Assembly: GCF_905371695.1 (NCBI RefSeq)
Contig: NZ_CAJPMA010000001.1
Location: 1 to 42,854, forward strand
Direction: 5' to 3'
Source of the DNA: an uncultured Campylobacter sp.
GTDB lineage: Bacteria > Campylobacterota > Campylobacteria > Campylobacterales > Campylobacteraceae
DNA: 42,854 nt
The notes beneath the pieces were generated by a model, which worked only from the letters and a program-made list of their open reading frames with translations, ran no database searches and was not told the DNA's origin. Shown one piece after another: positions 32,163 to 41,640 of this stretch; positions within the stretch are counted from its first letter, which is position 1; every line of letters begins with the position of its first letter. The translations under genes were made by a program, and so were the position numbers.

Positions 32163-32717
32163 TTACGCTAGTTTTTTTAGGGCTTCTTTGACGATTTCGC
32201 CCGTATTTTCGCCTTTGCAATCGCCTAAAATTTTAACGATCTTGTCGCGCTTAAAGCCGAGCGCTTCAAGCGCCATTAGCGCTTCGCTTTGATAGCTAGG
32301 CACGGCCTCGTCGGCGATTAGTTTGGCGTCTCCTAGCTCTGCGATTATCCTGCGTGCGCTTTTAGGCCCGATACCCGGCACGCTTTGAAGCGCCGCAGCA
32401 TCGCCGCTAACTACCGCCGTATTAAACGCGCCTGGAGTAAGCGACGAGCATATCGCCATCGCCGTGCTGGCGCCAATCCCGTTTAGCTTGATTAAAATTT
32501 CAAACATCTTTTGCTCGCTAGCGTCTAAAAATCCGTAAAGCAAATTCGCGTCTTCGCGAATTATCTGCGTAGTTTTTAACTCCACCTTCGCGCCCGTTTC
32601 CAGTTTGGCGCTGCAAAATAGCGAAATAAACAGCCCGTAGCTTATCCCGCTAGCCGTTTTTAACACGACGAACGCGGGCATTTTTTGCGTTATTACGCCT
32701 TCGACGGCTTTTATCAT
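32163..32717 (-). CDS. ruvA: Holliday junction DNA helicase subunit RuvA
   Basis: Binds four-way DNA junctions and loads RuvB for branch migration. 184 residues: N-terminal OB fold (MIKAVEGVITQKMPAFVVLKT), helix-hairpin-helix motifs in the middle (LIKLNGIGASTAMAI and LQSVPGIGPKSARRIIAEL), and a C-terminal RuvB-binding helix bundle (EALMALEALGFKRDKIVKIL). AAAGGA before the ATG; 9-base gaps on both sides. RuvB is not in the window. Confidence 0.97.
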   Translation of the reverse strand: MIKAVEGVITQKMPAFVVLKTASGISYGLFISLFCSAKLETGAKVELKTTQIIREDANLLYGFLDASEQKMFEILIKLNGIGASTAMAICSSLTPGAFNTAVVSGDAAALQSVPGIGPKSARRIIAELGDAKLIADEAVPSYQSEALMALEALGFKRDKIVKILGDCKGENTGEIVKEALKKLA

Positions 32718-32726
32718 TTTTATCCT

Positions 32727-34628
32727 TTAAAACGTTACTTTCTCGAAATCGCCCAGCGAATTTGATTTTTTAATCCTAAAATCGGTCTCTCCGTCCGCTT
32801 TTTCGAATTTTTCCAGCGTTATTACGCGCGCGGTTTCGTTTTGCTTGGTCGAGTACGTTACGGTTTTTGGCGGATCTACCAGGGTAAAGCGAATTTCGTT
32901 TAGATCTATCCAGCCGCCGCGATTTATGATCTTTGCCGAAAATACGCCGTTTTGCATCACGTCAAGCTCTTGCTTTAAGGCGGCGAGCTCGTCTTTTTTA
33001 CTATTAAATTCGCTCAAAATCGCGTTATATTCGCCGACTAAATCCTGATACTCTTTTAGCTTTTTCATAAAGGTTACTGGCGGCACGACCTTTGTTTTTT
33101 GCAACTCTTCAATCTTTTGCTTTATCGTATAAATCGGCGCTTTATTTTCGTCGATTATGATTTTTTTAGTTCTTAAAATTTTAGGCAATCGCTCCAACTC
33201 CGCGTTTAAAGCATCGATTTTAGCTAGCTGCTCGTCTATCTCGCCCGTTTGATCTTTCATTTTGCTCGCGTCTATGATAAAGCGATTATTCGTGCCGCGC
33301 AAATATTTCACGTCTATAATGTTTGAAGCCGTTAGCGTGCAGTTTGAGCCTAGGGTTTCTATCTGGATGCTTTGAGCCGTGATCTGTCCGCCGACCACGC
33401 TTTTTACCCTTACTTTTTTAGCCAGCACGCAGCCGCCTTCTAGCCTATCTATCGTAATCTCGTCGCCCTCTGCGTAGCCGATGTGAATCGCTATATCCGC
33501 GCTTGCGGCGTAAATTTTTGATTTTCCGTGCGTTTGTCCGCCGATTACTACGTGGTTTGCTTTTACTACGGCGTTTGAACCTATATTGCCCTTTACCTGC
33601 ACCTCGTCGGCCTCCACCGCGACGCCCGGACCTATCGCGTCTTTTATCATATCGCTCTCTTTTACTACGAGCGTTACGTTAGTATCAAGGCCTGCTTGCA
33701 CGGAACCCGTGGACTTAAAATCGATCTGGCTTACTTCAAGCGTCTCGGCGATGTCGTAAAAGCCTTTGTTTTCGCTTACGTAACCGGCCTTTTTAGCGAT
33801 AAATTTTACGCTCTCGTCATCCTCTCTTCGCTCGATATTATCGCTTACTTTTATCTCGTTGCCGTTTTCGTCTTTGGGCGCGGGGATGGCGATAAATTTA
33901 CCGCGCGCGTCGCGTCCGTTTTTGCCGTCTTTGGGCTTTATTTGCTCCATAATAAGCTCGCCCTCGCTCACGCCGAATAAAAATCCGCGGCTCGCGTAGT
34001 CGATTTTACCTTCTTTGCCGATATTTTCCAGCTTTTTTTTGTAATAATAAATCGTTTGCGCGTCGGTCGAGATTTTAGGCGCGACGCCTACCGCGACTAC
34101 TATCGTCGTATCCTCGCTAATTTCGTCTTTTACGCGAAGCTGCGAGGCTATTTGCAGTAGCTTTTCCTTCGTCTCGCCCGTTCGCACTCCGATTAAAATT
34201 TGCGCCTTTAAAAGCTGCTTTGATATATATTCAAACATTAGCCGCTCTAAGCCCGCCGTATAATGGCATTCGCCGGTTTTACGAACCGTAGCGATTACTT
34301 TGGTTACGGCGCCGTTTACGCCGATCGAAATTTTAGGCATCGGCGGCGGAGGGCTTTTGCGCAGGTCGTAAAATTCGACTAAGTAACTTTGCGAAATTTC
34401 TAAGCTCGGGTCGATAAATAGCTCGTTATCGTCAAACACCCCCAGCTCGTCTTGCTTAACCTCGACGGGCTCTTTATTCGCTTCGTTCGTATAAGAAGTG
34501 AAAATTTCTTGTATGTCAAAATCGATAAATTCCGCCGCTACGCCTTGTTGCGCGCTTAACTCGCGAAGTTTAGCGTAAGGTTTGTCGGTTTGAATTTGCA
34601 CCGGTTCTAAAAATTTTATCTCGCTCAA
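32727..34628 (-). CDS. fapA: FapA/DUF342 family flagellar assembly protein A-like
   Basis: 633 residues. The central part (about 90-460) carries the DUF342 fold: a domain with IKPKDGKNGRDARGKFI, then right-handed beta-helix-like repeats (VQVKGNIGSNAVVKANHVVIGGQTHGKSKIYA). A coiled-coil follows (about 470-575, many Glu/Lys/Leu heptads) and then a C-terminal beta part. In related bacteria DUF342/FapA proteins affect flagellar assembly and polar placement; the Campylobacter role is family-based inference. The start is TTG at 34628 (caa on the plus strand). First gene of fapA-ruvA-ddl, divergent from murJ. Confidence 0.82.
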   Translation of the reverse strand: MSEIKFLEPVQIQTDKPYAKLRELSAQQGVAAEFIDFDIQEIFTSYTNEANKEPVEVKQDELGVFDDNELFIDPSLEISQSYLVEFYDLRKSPPPPMPKISIGVNGAVTKVIATVRKTGECHYTAGLERLMFEYISKQLLKAQILIGVRTGETKEKLLQIASQLRVKDEISEDTTIVVAVGVAPKISTDAQTIYYYKKKLENIGKEGKIDYASRGFLFGVSEGELIMEQIKPKDGKNGRDARGKFIAIPAPKDENGNEIKVSDNIERREDDESVKFIAKKAGYVSENKGFYDIAETLEVSQIDFKSTGSVQAGLDTNVTLVVKESDMIKDAIGPGVAVEADEVQVKGNIGSNAVVKANHVVIGGQTHGKSKIYAASADIAIHIGYAEGDEITIDRLEGGCVLAKKVRVKSVVGGQITAQSIQIETLGSNCTLTASNIIDVKYLRGTNNRFIIDASKMKDQTGEIDEQLAKIDALNAELERLPKILRTKKIIIDENKAPIYTIKQKIEELQKTKVVPPVTFMKKLKEYQDLVGEYNAILSEFNSKKDELAALKQELDVMQNGVFSAKIINRGGWIDLNEIRFTLVDPPKTVTYSTKQNETARVITLEKFEKADGETDFRIKKSNSLGDFEKVTF

Positions 34629-34660
34629 AATATAATCCGATTATCAAAATTTAAAGCTTG

Positions 34661-34666
34661 ATTATC
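34661..34666 (-). promoter_or_regulatory. possible -10 element for fapA-ruvA-ddl
   Basis: Minus-strand TATGGGATAATC gives GATAAT (34666-34661) about 33 bases before the TTG start. Other AT-rich hexamers nearby would also serve, so weak. Confidence 0.35.
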
Positions 34667-34716
34667 CCATAAAATTCATTAAATTTGGGTTATGCGAGCT
34701 TTTAGGCAAAATTAGT

Positions 34717-34722
34717 TACAAT
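34717..34722 (+). promoter_or_regulatory. -10 element of murJ-cysS-msbA
   Basis: GTTACAAT with TACAAT at 34717-34722, 28 bases before the murJ ATG; AGGA at 34744-34747 is the nearest ribosome site, only 4 bases or so from the ATG. Same TTACAAT form as the metQ promoter. Confidence 0.5.
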
Positions 34723-34750
34723 CCGCGAAGCTAAATTTAGATAGGATCCT

Positions 34751-36151
34751 ATGTTTATCAAAGGTTTTTTTTCAAACTCGGCGGGCATTATGATCTCGCG
34801 AATTTTGGGGCTTGTCCGCGATTTATTAACCGCGTCGATTTTAGGCGCGGGGGTTTTTAGCGACCTATTTTTTATCGCGTTTAAAATACCTAATTTATTT
34901 CGTAGAATTTTCGGCGAAGGGGCGTTTACGCAAGCTTTTTTGCCTAACTTCGCAAAGGCCGGCAAAAAAGGAATCTTCGCGGCGAAAATTTTTATAAATT
35001 TTTTGCTTTTTATCACCGTTTTAACGCTTGCAGTCAATCTTTTCACCCCGTTTTTTATTAAAATCATCGCCAGCGGCCTAACCGCTCAAAATATCGCGGA
35101 CGCCGCGCCGTTAGTTTGCGTAAATTTTTACTATTTGGCGCTAATTTACGTTGTTACTTTTTTAGGCTCGCTGCTTCAATATCGCGGGCATTTCGCCACC
35201 ACCGCGTTTAGCACGGCGCTTTTAAATTTAGCTATGATCGCCGCGCTTTTACTCTCGCGAGGGCTTAGCGAGCGCGAGGTCGCGTTTAATCTAAGCCTAG
35301 GCGTGGTCGCGGGCGGAGTTTTACAAGTCGGCGCGCACCTAATAGCGCTAAAATTTAACGGAATTAGTAAAATTTTTTACGGCGGACTAGTTAGGCTCGC
35401 GCGCGGTAAAAAGGCCGAAACGAAAGGCTTTTTTAGCAACTTTTACCACGGGCTTTTAGGTTCGTCCGCGATGCAGATAAGCGCGTTTATGGATACCTGG
35501 CTAGCTAGCTTTTTAGCGGCGGGCTCGATTAGCTATCTTTTTTACGCAAACCGCATTTTTCAGCTTCCTTTGGCGATTTTCGCTATCGCGCTAGCCCAAG
35601 CGCTGTTTCCTAAAATTACCCGTCTTTTAAAATCGGGCGACGAGCAAAACGCGCTAATTTGGACTCAAAAAAGCTTTAACCTGCTTTTAGCGCTGCTGCT
35701 TAGCGCGAGCGCGGCGGGCATTATTTTTAGCGAAGGCATAATTTGGCTGCTTTTTGAACGCGGAAATTTTAATAGAGCCGATACGCAGGCATGCGCGGCG
35801 GTTTTGAGCGCTTATTTGATAGGACTTACGCCCTTTGGACTGGCGAAGCTTTTTTCAAACTGGCTTTACGCTAAAATGCAGCAAAAATTAGCCGCTAAAA
35901 TTTCGCTTATCACGCTAGGCGTGAATCTCGCGTTAGCGGTGGTTTTGATGAAATTTTACGCAGCGGCGGGACTTGCGCTGGCAAGCTCGCTGGGCGGATT
36001 TTTACAACTGGCGCTATACGTAAGAGCCTTCGGAGCGCGAAATTTTTTAGCTATAATCTCGCCCAAAATTTTATGCGCGATAATAGTCTGGACCGCTATT
36101 TTATCGTTTATTTTAGAAATTTTAAAGGAAAAATTATATGTATATCTATGA
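34751..36151 (+). CDS. murJ: lipid II flippase MurJ
   Basis: MATE-like inner-membrane flippase that moves lipid II to the periplasmic side for peptidoglycan synthesis. 466 residues with about 13-14 hydrophobic segments. Family blocks: SAGIMISRILGLVRDLLTASILGAG, FFIAFKIPNLFRRIFGEGAFTQAFLPNF (partly) with the essential Arg residues, and SYLFYANRIFQLPLAIFAIALAQALFP. Overlaps cysS by 14 bases, so the two are translationally linked. Confidence 0.95.
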   Translation: MFIKGFFSNSAGIMISRILGLVRDLLTASILGAGVFSDLFFIAFKIPNLFRRIFGEGAFTQAFLPNFAKAGKKGIFAAKIFINFLLFITVLTLAVNLFTPFFIKIIASGLTAQNIADAAPLVCVNFYYLALIYVVTFLGSLLQYRGHFATTAFSTALLNLAMIAALLLSRGLSEREVAFNLSLGVVAGGVLQVGAHLIALKFNGISKIFYGGLVRLARGKKAETKGFFSNFYHGLLGSSAMQISAFMDTWLASFLAAGSISYLFYANRIFQLPLAIFAIALAQALFPKITRLLKSGDEQNALIWTQKSFNLLLALLLSASAAGIIFSEGIIWLLFERGNFNRADTQACAAVLSAYLIGLTPFGLAKLFSNWLYAKMQQKLAAKISLITLGVNLALAVVLMKFYAAAGLALASSLGGFLQLALYVRAFGARNFLAIISPKILCAIIVWTAILSFILEILKEKLYVYL

Positions 36152-37529
36152 TACCTCAAAACGCAAAAAGGTAAAATTCGAGCCCGTATCTCCTATGAAA
36201 GCGAATATCTATCTGTGCGGGCCTACCGTTTACGACGACGCGCATTTGGGTCACGCAAAAAGCGCGGTAAGCTTTGATCTGCTTCGCCGCACGCTAACCG
36301 CGCTCGGATACGAGGTAAATTTCGCGCGAAACTACACCGACATAGACGATAAAATTTTAAAAAAAATGGACGAAACCGGCGAAAGCTTAGAAGCCATAAC
36401 GCAGCGCTATATACAAAGCTACGAGCGCGATATGAAAGCGCTAGGCGTACTAGATCCGAATTTTAAACCCAAAGCCACGCAATGTCTGGAAGCGATCAAA
36501 GAATATATCGTCTCTTTGTTAAAGAGCGGATTTGCCTACGAGATCGCAAACGACGGCATATATTTTAATACGAGCAAAGACGAGCGGTATTTCGAGATTA
36601 GCGGCAAAGATAATAACGCCGAACTAATCGCGCGCGTGGCAAGCAACGACGGCAAAAAAGACGTCAAGGACTTCGCGCTGTGGAAATTCGACGAAAAATG
36701 GTACGATAGTCCGTTCGGACGCGGCAGGCCCGGCTGGCACACCGAATGCGTCGCGATGATAAAGCAGCTTTTTAGCGCGAGCGGCGACGAAAATTTTAAT
36801 ATAGACATTCACGCGGGCGGCATCGACCTACTCTTCCCGCACCACGAAAACGAGGCCGCGCAGTGCCGCTGCGCCGAGCGCAAAAGCCTAGCTAAATACT
36901 GGATGCACAACGGATTTATTCAAGTAAATAACGAAAAAATGAGCAAAAGCCTAGGAAATAGCTTTTTCGTAAAAGACGCGCTACGCGAGAATTTAGGCGA
37001 AGCGCTGAGGTATTATCTGCTAACTAGCCATTACCGCGCGAATTTTAACTATTCAAGCGAAGATTTAAGCGCTGCAAAAAAACGGCTGGATAAAATTTAC
37101 CGCCTTAAAAAGCGCGTTTTGGGCGTAAGCGCTAGCGCGGCGGATAAAAATTTTAAACGCGAAATTTTAGAGGCTCTAAGCGACGATTTAAACGCCTCAA
37201 AAGCGCTTGCCGCGGTAGACGAGTTTATAAAAAACGCAAACGACGGGCTTGATAACGCACCCAAAGATAAGGCGCTAAAAGGCTCAATCGCCGCGAATTT
37301 AGAGTTTATCGCGCAAATTTTAGGCGTGGGGGCGATGGATTGCTTCGAGTATTTTCAATTCGGCGTTACGGACGAGCAAAGGGCTAAAATTTCGCGCTTA
37401 ATTAGCGAGCGAGACGAAGCTAAAAAGGCGAAAGATTACGCTAAAAGCGATGCGATTAGAGACGAGCTCGCCGCGCTTGGAATTAGTATAATGGATACGC
37501 CGTGCGGCTGCATGTGGGAGAAAATTTAA
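36138..37529 (+). CDS. cysS: cysteine--tRNA ligase
   Basis: Class I synthetase that charges tRNA-Cys. 463 residues, normal. HIGH-type motif HLGH in LCGPTVYDDAHLGHAKSAV (about 27-45), zinc ligands from GWHTECVAM and HHENEAAQC, KMSKS in NEKMSKSLGN, and a helical anticodon-binding C-terminus ending PCGCMWEKI. ATG at 36138 lies within the end of murJ; AAAGGA at 36125-36130. Its stop shares one base with the msbA start. Confidence 0.98.
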   Translation: MYIYDTSKRKKVKFEPVSPMKANIYLCGPTVYDDAHLGHAKSAVSFDLLRRTLTALGYEVNFARNYTDIDDKILKKMDETGESLEAITQRYIQSYERDMKALGVLDPNFKPKATQCLEAIKEYIVSLLKSGFAYEIANDGIYFNTSKDERYFEISGKDNNAELIARVASNDGKKDVKDFALWKFDEKWYDSPFGRGRPGWHTECVAMIKQLFSASGDENFNIDIHAGGIDLLFPHHENEAAQCRCAERKSLAKYWMHNGFIQVNNEKMSKSLGNSFFVKDALRENLGEALRYYLLTSHYRANFNYSSEDLSAAKKRLDKIYRLKKRVLGVSASAADKNFKREILEALSDDLNASKALAAVDEFIKNANDGLDNAPKDKALKGSIAANLEFIAQILGVGAMDCFEYFQFGVTDEQRAKISRLISERDEAKKAKDYAKSDAIRDELAALGISIMDTPCGCMWEKI

Positions 37530-39265
37530 TGAGCGGCGAGAAAAAACCTATGAGCCTAAAAGAAATTTTAGGGCGATTTAAGGGCTATTATAAAGACTAT
37601 ATCCCTCAGTTCGCGCTAGCGTTTTTAGGCATGATAGCAGCGGCTCTTAGCACCGCGGCGCTCGCAAAACTCGTCGAGCCCGTACTAAATGAAATTTTCG
37701 TACAAAAAGAAAAGGATATGCTTTACTTGCTACCCTACGCCATTATCGCGGTGTATTTCGCCAAGGGCGCGGGCGGCTTTTTGCAGGCGTATTACACGGC
37801 TTACATCGGACAAGACGTGGTGCGCCGCTTCCGCAACGCGCTGCTTGAAAATTTGCTAAAACTAGATATGGAATTTTTTAACAAGTACCGCACGGGCGAG
37901 CTAATCAGCCGAAATATCAACGACATAGAGCGCATTAGAAGCATCGTAAGCTCGCTAATACCCGAATTTATCCGCGAAGTAGTTACTATCGTAGGGCTGC
38001 TCGGCGTCGTGATTTATCAAAGCTACGAGCTTGCGTTTTTCGCGCTGATAATCATGCCGCTGGCCGCGTATCCACTCTCGCTGCTTGCTAAACGCATGAA
38101 AAAAATCTCCCGCAGCTCGCAGGAAAAAACCTCCGATATTAGCGCGAAACTAAGCGAAATTTTTACCAATATCGAGATAATTCAGGCAAATAACGCGCAA
38201 AGCTACGAACACGCGAAATTTTGCGAAGAAAACGCGAAATTTTTCAAGCTAAATTTAAAAAGTACCAAAGTCAGCGAAGCGGTAAGCCCTTTAATGGAAA
38301 CCTTCGGCGCGGTAGGTATCGCCGTGGTCATCATCGTAGGCGGCAAGCAAGTAATCGAAGATACGATGAGCATGGGGGCGTTTTTTTCGTTTTTAACCGC
38401 GCTTTTTATGCTTTACACGCCTATAAAGCGGATTTCTGGGCTTTATAATAAAATGCAAGACGCCGTCGCCGCAAGCGAGCGGACGTTTGAGCTACTGGAT
38501 CAAAAAAGTTCTATCTCGGACGGTAAGCGCGAAATTTCAGGCGATATAAAGAGTATAAAATTTGAAAACGTTACGCTTGATTACGGCGAGAAAAACGTAC
38601 TAAAAGGCGTTAGCTTCGAAGCGCAAAAATCGCGCCTAATCGCGCTCGTCGGCGCAAGCGGCGGCGGCAAGAGCTCTTTAATGAATTTGCTGATTAGATT
38701 TTACGACGTAAAAAGCGGGCGAATTTTAATAGACGGCGTAGATCTGCGCGAGTTTAGCCTACGCTCGGTACGCGAAAATATCGGACTGGTAAGCCAGCGC
38801 GTTTATATTTTTAACGACACAGTCGCAAAAAACGTAGCTTACGGGCGCGAATTCGACGAAAAAGCCGTCGTCGAGGCGCTAAAAACGGCGAACGCGTGGG
38901 AATTTACGCAAAATTTAGAGGGCGGAATTCACGCCGTTTTAAGCGAATTCGGCGCTAATCTTTCGGGCGGTCAGCGCCAACGCATCGCGATCGCGCGCGC
39001 GCTTTATAAAAACCCGCAAATTTTAATATTCGACGAGGCCACTAGCGCGCTGGATAACGAAAGCGAAAAGCAAATCACGGACGCTATAAACAAGCTTCGC
39101 GGCGAAAAGATAATCTTCGTGATCGCTCACCGTCTAAGTACCGTGCGAAATGCCGATAAAATCGCGGTTTTAGAGGACGGAAAAATAGCAGACTACGGAA
39201 GCGACGAAGAGCTTTTGGGGCGCTGCGAAATTTACGCCAAGCTTAAAGGCAAATCCTTAGTTTAA
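37529..39265 (+). CDS. msbA: lipid A/LPS-type ABC exporter MsbA
   Basis: Homodimeric inner-membrane exporter that flips lipid A-core. 578 residues: six membrane helices in the first 320 residues, then the ATPase with Walker A GASGGGKSS, Q-loop LVSQRVYIFN, signature LSGGQRQR, Walker B ILIFDEATSALD and switch AHRLS. ATG at 37529 (TAATG with cysS, GGGAG upstream) is chosen over the in-frame ATG at 37502, which lies well inside cysS. MsbA is the likely role for a lone exporter of this size among envelope genes; other lipid or peptide substrates are possible. Confidence 0.88.
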   Translation: MSGEKKPMSLKEILGRFKGYYKDYIPQFALAFLGMIAAALSTAALAKLVEPVLNEIFVQKEKDMLYLLPYAIIAVYFAKGAGGFLQAYYTAYIGQDVVRRFRNALLENLLKLDMEFFNKYRTGELISRNINDIERIRSIVSSLIPEFIREVVTIVGLLGVVIYQSYELAFFALIIMPLAAYPLSLLAKRMKKISRSSQEKTSDISAKLSEIFTNIEIIQANNAQSYEHAKFCEENAKFFKLNLKSTKVSEAVSPLMETFGAVGIAVVIIVGGKQVIEDTMSMGAFFSFLTALFMLYTPIKRISGLYNKMQDAVAASERTFELLDQKSSISDGKREISGDIKSIKFENVTLDYGEKNVLKGVSFEAQKSRLIALVGASGGGKSSLMNLLIRFYDVKSGRILIDGVDLREFSLRSVRENIGLVSQRVYIFNDTVAKNVAYGREFDEKAVVEALKTANAWEFTQNLEGGIHAVLSEFGANLSGGQRQRIAIARALYKNPQILIFDEATSALDNESEKQITDAINKLRGEKIIFVIAHRLSTVRNADKIAVLEDGKIADYGSDEELLGRCEIYAKLKGKSLV

Positions 39266-39275
39266 GGCTCTTTTT
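39255..39275 (+). terminator. weak terminator after msbA
   Basis: CCTTA (39255-39259), loop GTT, TAAGG (39263-39267), then CTCTTTTT. Short A-T rich stem over the msbA stop region but with a true T tract. Confidence 0.4.
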
Positions 39276-39277
39276 GC

Positions 39278-39283
39278 TAAAAT
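39278..39283 (+). promoter_or_regulatory. -10 element of pyrD operon
   Basis: CTTTTTGCTAAAAT: TAAAAT at 39278-39283, 34 bases before the pyrD ATG. Its T tract is shared with the preceding terminator. Confidence 0.5.
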
Positions 39284-39316
39284 GCGCCAAATTTCAGCGC
39301 TTAAAAGAAGTTAAAG

Positions 39317-40393
39317 ATGTTAAATTACGACGCATTAAAATCCGTTTTTTTTAAATTCGACCCCGAAACCGCTCACAAAATCGCCGAAATCGCGATGCGC
39401 GGGGCGAATTTTATATTTCCGGGCGCTTTTAGCCTAGTCGCGCGCAAGTGCGTGATAAACGACGCTAGATTACAGCAAAATTTACTAGGCTCTATCTATA
39501 ATAACCCCGTAGGCGTCGCGGGAGGGTTCGATAAAAACGCGACGATGATCCCTGCTCTTACGGCGATGGGTTTCGGCTTTTTAGAATTCGGTACTTTCAC
39601 GCCCAAACCGCAAGAAGGCAACGACAAGCCGCGCCTTTTTCGCCTAATCGAAGAAGAGAGTATCCAAAATGCGATGGGTTTTAATAACGAAGGTTGCGAG
39701 CGCGTAAAATCGCGCGTTAGCAAGCTTTATCCAAACGTATTGCCGCTTTGGGCCAATATCGGTAAAAATAAAATCACTCCGAACGAAGCCGCTATTAGCG
39801 ATTACGAAACTCTCGTGCGAGAATTTTGCGAGCTAACCGACGCTTTCGTTATTAACGTCTCTTCGCCTAATACACCTAACCTTCGCGCGCTGCAAGAAAG
39901 CGAGTTTATAAGCGAGCTTTTCGGGCGCATCCGTCCGCTTACCAAACGCCCGATAATATTTAAAATAGCCCCCGATATGAGCGAGCAAAAGGCGGTAGAA
40001 ATCTGCAAATGCGCGGTAGATAGCGGTGCGGACGGCGTGATAATAAATAATACCAGCGTGGATTATTCGCTATCGCATTCAGCGAATTTGCAAAATTTCG
40101 GCGGCCTTAGCGGTAAAATAATCGCTCAAAAATCGCGCGAGCTTTTCGGGACGGTCGCTAGCGAGCTTTACGGTAAAACGACGCTAATTAGCTGCGGCGG
40201 CATAGATAGCGCGCAGGAAGCTTACGAACGGATAAAATTAGGCGCTAATTTGGTACAAATTTTCACGGCGTTTATATTTAAAGGGCCTATGATAGCGCGC
40301 GCTATAAACGCGGGAATTTTAGAGCTTTTACGGCGCGACGGATATGAAAATATCAAGCAAGCCATCGGTGCGAATTTGAAAGGAAAAGCGTGA
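39317..40393 (+). CDS. pyrD: dihydroorotate dehydrogenase (quinone)
   Basis: FMN enzyme of pyrimidine synthesis that passes electrons to quinone at the membrane. 358 residues and an N-terminal extension (LNYDALKSVFFKFDPETAHKIAEIAM) mark class 2. Seen: NPVGVAGGFDKNATMIPALTAMGFGFLEFGTFT (partly), NRMGFNN-type block NAMGFNNEG, VINVSSPNTPNLRALQ with the catalytic serine, and ISCGGIDSAQEAYERIKLGANLVQIFTAFIF for FMN phosphate. Overlaps the M16 gene by 4 bases. Confidence 0.97.
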   Translation: MLNYDALKSVFFKFDPETAHKIAEIAMRGANFIFPGAFSLVARKCVINDARLQQNLLGSIYNNPVGVAGGFDKNATMIPALTAMGFGFLEFGTFTPKPQEGNDKPRLFRLIEEESIQNAMGFNNEGCERVKSRVSKLYPNVLPLWANIGKNKITPNEAAISDYETLVREFCELTDAFVINVSSPNTPNLRALQESEFISELFGRIRPLTKRPIIFKIAPDMSEQKAVEICKCAVDSGADGVIINNTSVDYSLSHSANLQNFGGLSGKIIAQKSRELFGTVASELYGKTTLISCGGIDSAQEAYERIKLGANLVQIFTAFIFKGPMIARAINAGILELLRRDGYENIKQAIGANLKGKA

Positions 40394-41640
40394 TAAAATT
40401 TAATAAAACAAAACTTAAAAACGGACTTGAAATTTACCATCTACCCGTCAACAAAGGCTCAAACGTAATTAGCGTCGATATTTTTTACAAAGTCGGCTCG
40501 CGAAACGAAACCATGGGCAAAAGCGGCATCGCGCACATGCTAGAACACCTCAATTTTAAATCGACTAAAAATTTAAAAGCCGGCGAATTCGACCGTATCG
40601 TAAAAAGCTACGGCGGCGTGGATAACGCGAGTACGGGCTTTGATTATACGCATTATTTTATTAAAAGTTCTAGCCCGATTTTAGAGCGCTCGTTAGGTCT
40701 TTTTGCCGAGCTGATGGAAAATTTAAGCTTAAAAGGCAGGGAATTTCAGCCCGAACGCGACGTCGTGCACGAAGAGCGCAGATGGCGCACGGATAATAAT
40801 CCTATCGGATACTTATATTTTCGCCTTTTTAACCACGCCTTTATCTACCACCCTTATCACTGGACGCCAATAGGTTTCATAAAAGATATAGAAAACTGGA
40901 CGATCGAAGATATCCGCGAATTTCACGCGACATATTATCAGCCGCAAAATGCGATTTTATTAATTAGCGGCGACGTAGACAAGAAAACGGCATTCGAGCT
41001 TGCTAAGGCAAAATTCGGACACATTAAAAATAGACGCGAGTTGCCTAAATTTCACTGCGTAGAGCCCGCGCAAGACGGTGCTAAACGCATCACGATCCAC
41101 AAAGAAAGCCAAACGCAGCTGCTTGCCATCGGCTATAAAATCCCGCCGTTTAATCACGACGATCAAGCCTGGCTGAGCGCCGTTAGCGCGTATCTTAGCA
41201 GCGGTAAAAGCTCGGTCTTGCAGCGCGTACTAATCGACGAACTACAACTCGTAAATGAAATTTACGCCTACGATATGCCTAGTATCGACGAAAATTTATT
41301 TATCATTCTCGCCGTTTGTAACCCTGGCGTAGAAGCCGAGCGCGCGGAGAATGAAATTTTAAAAATTTTAGACGAGTTAAAGACGAAACCTATCGCGCAA
41401 GACGACGTAACGAAGATTAAAAATTTAATCAAAAGCAAATTCGTATACGCGCAAGGAAGCGCTTCAAAAGCGGCGAATTTACTAGGCGATTATCTAGCGC
41501 GCGGGAGCATTGAGCCGCTTTATAAGCTTCAAAGCGCAAGCGAAAATTTAAGCGCCGAAATTTTACGAGATACGGCTAAAAAGTATTTTACGCCGCACAA
41601 TTCTACGACGATCATCCTAAGAAAGGAAAAAAGTGAATAA
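40390..41640 (+). CDS. M16 family zinc metallopeptidase
   Basis: Pitrilysin/PqqL-type peptidase of 416 residues. Inverted zinc motif HxxEH at 49-53 (HMLEHLNF) with the third ligand glutamate around 128-129 (VVHEERRWRTDNNP). The C-terminal half is the second M16 domain (HKESQTQLLAIGYKIPPFNHDD). No signal peptide is obvious, so the location is uncertain: cytoplasmic, or exported without a typical leader. GTG start at 40390 in a GTGA overlap with pyrD, AAAGGA upstream. Substrate unknown; from memory the order pyrD-peptidase-dapA holds in C. jejuni. Confidence 0.9.
   Translation: MIKFNKTKLKNGLEIYHLPVNKGSNVISVDIFYKVGSRNETMGKSGIAHMLEHLNFKSTKNLKAGEFDRIVKSYGGVDNASTGFDYTHYFIKSSSPILERSLGLFAELMENLSLKGREFQPERDVVHEERRWRTDNNPIGYLYFRLFNHAFIYHPYHWTPIGFIKDIENWTIEDIREFHATYYQPQNAILLISGDVDKKTAFELAKAKFGHIKNRRELPKFHCVEPAQDGAKRITIHKESQTQLLAIGYKIPPFNHDDQAWLSAVSAYLSSGKSSVLQRVLIDELQLVNEIYAYDMPSIDENLFIILAVCNPGVEAERAENEILKILDELKTKPIAQDDVTKIKNLIKSKFVYAQGSASKAANLLGDYLARGSIEPLYKLQSASENLSAEILRDTAKKYFTPHNSTTIILRKEKSE

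Noticed and set aside
33696..33980. Plus-strand 94-residue ORF inside fapA
   Set aside because: Antisense to a conserved gene, hydrophobic by chance of codon reversal, no ribosome site that I could see.
37502..37529. msbA starting at ATG 37502 inside cysS
   Set aside because: The extra nine residues have no supporting ribosome site; TAATG coupling at 37529 with GGGAG upstream is better.
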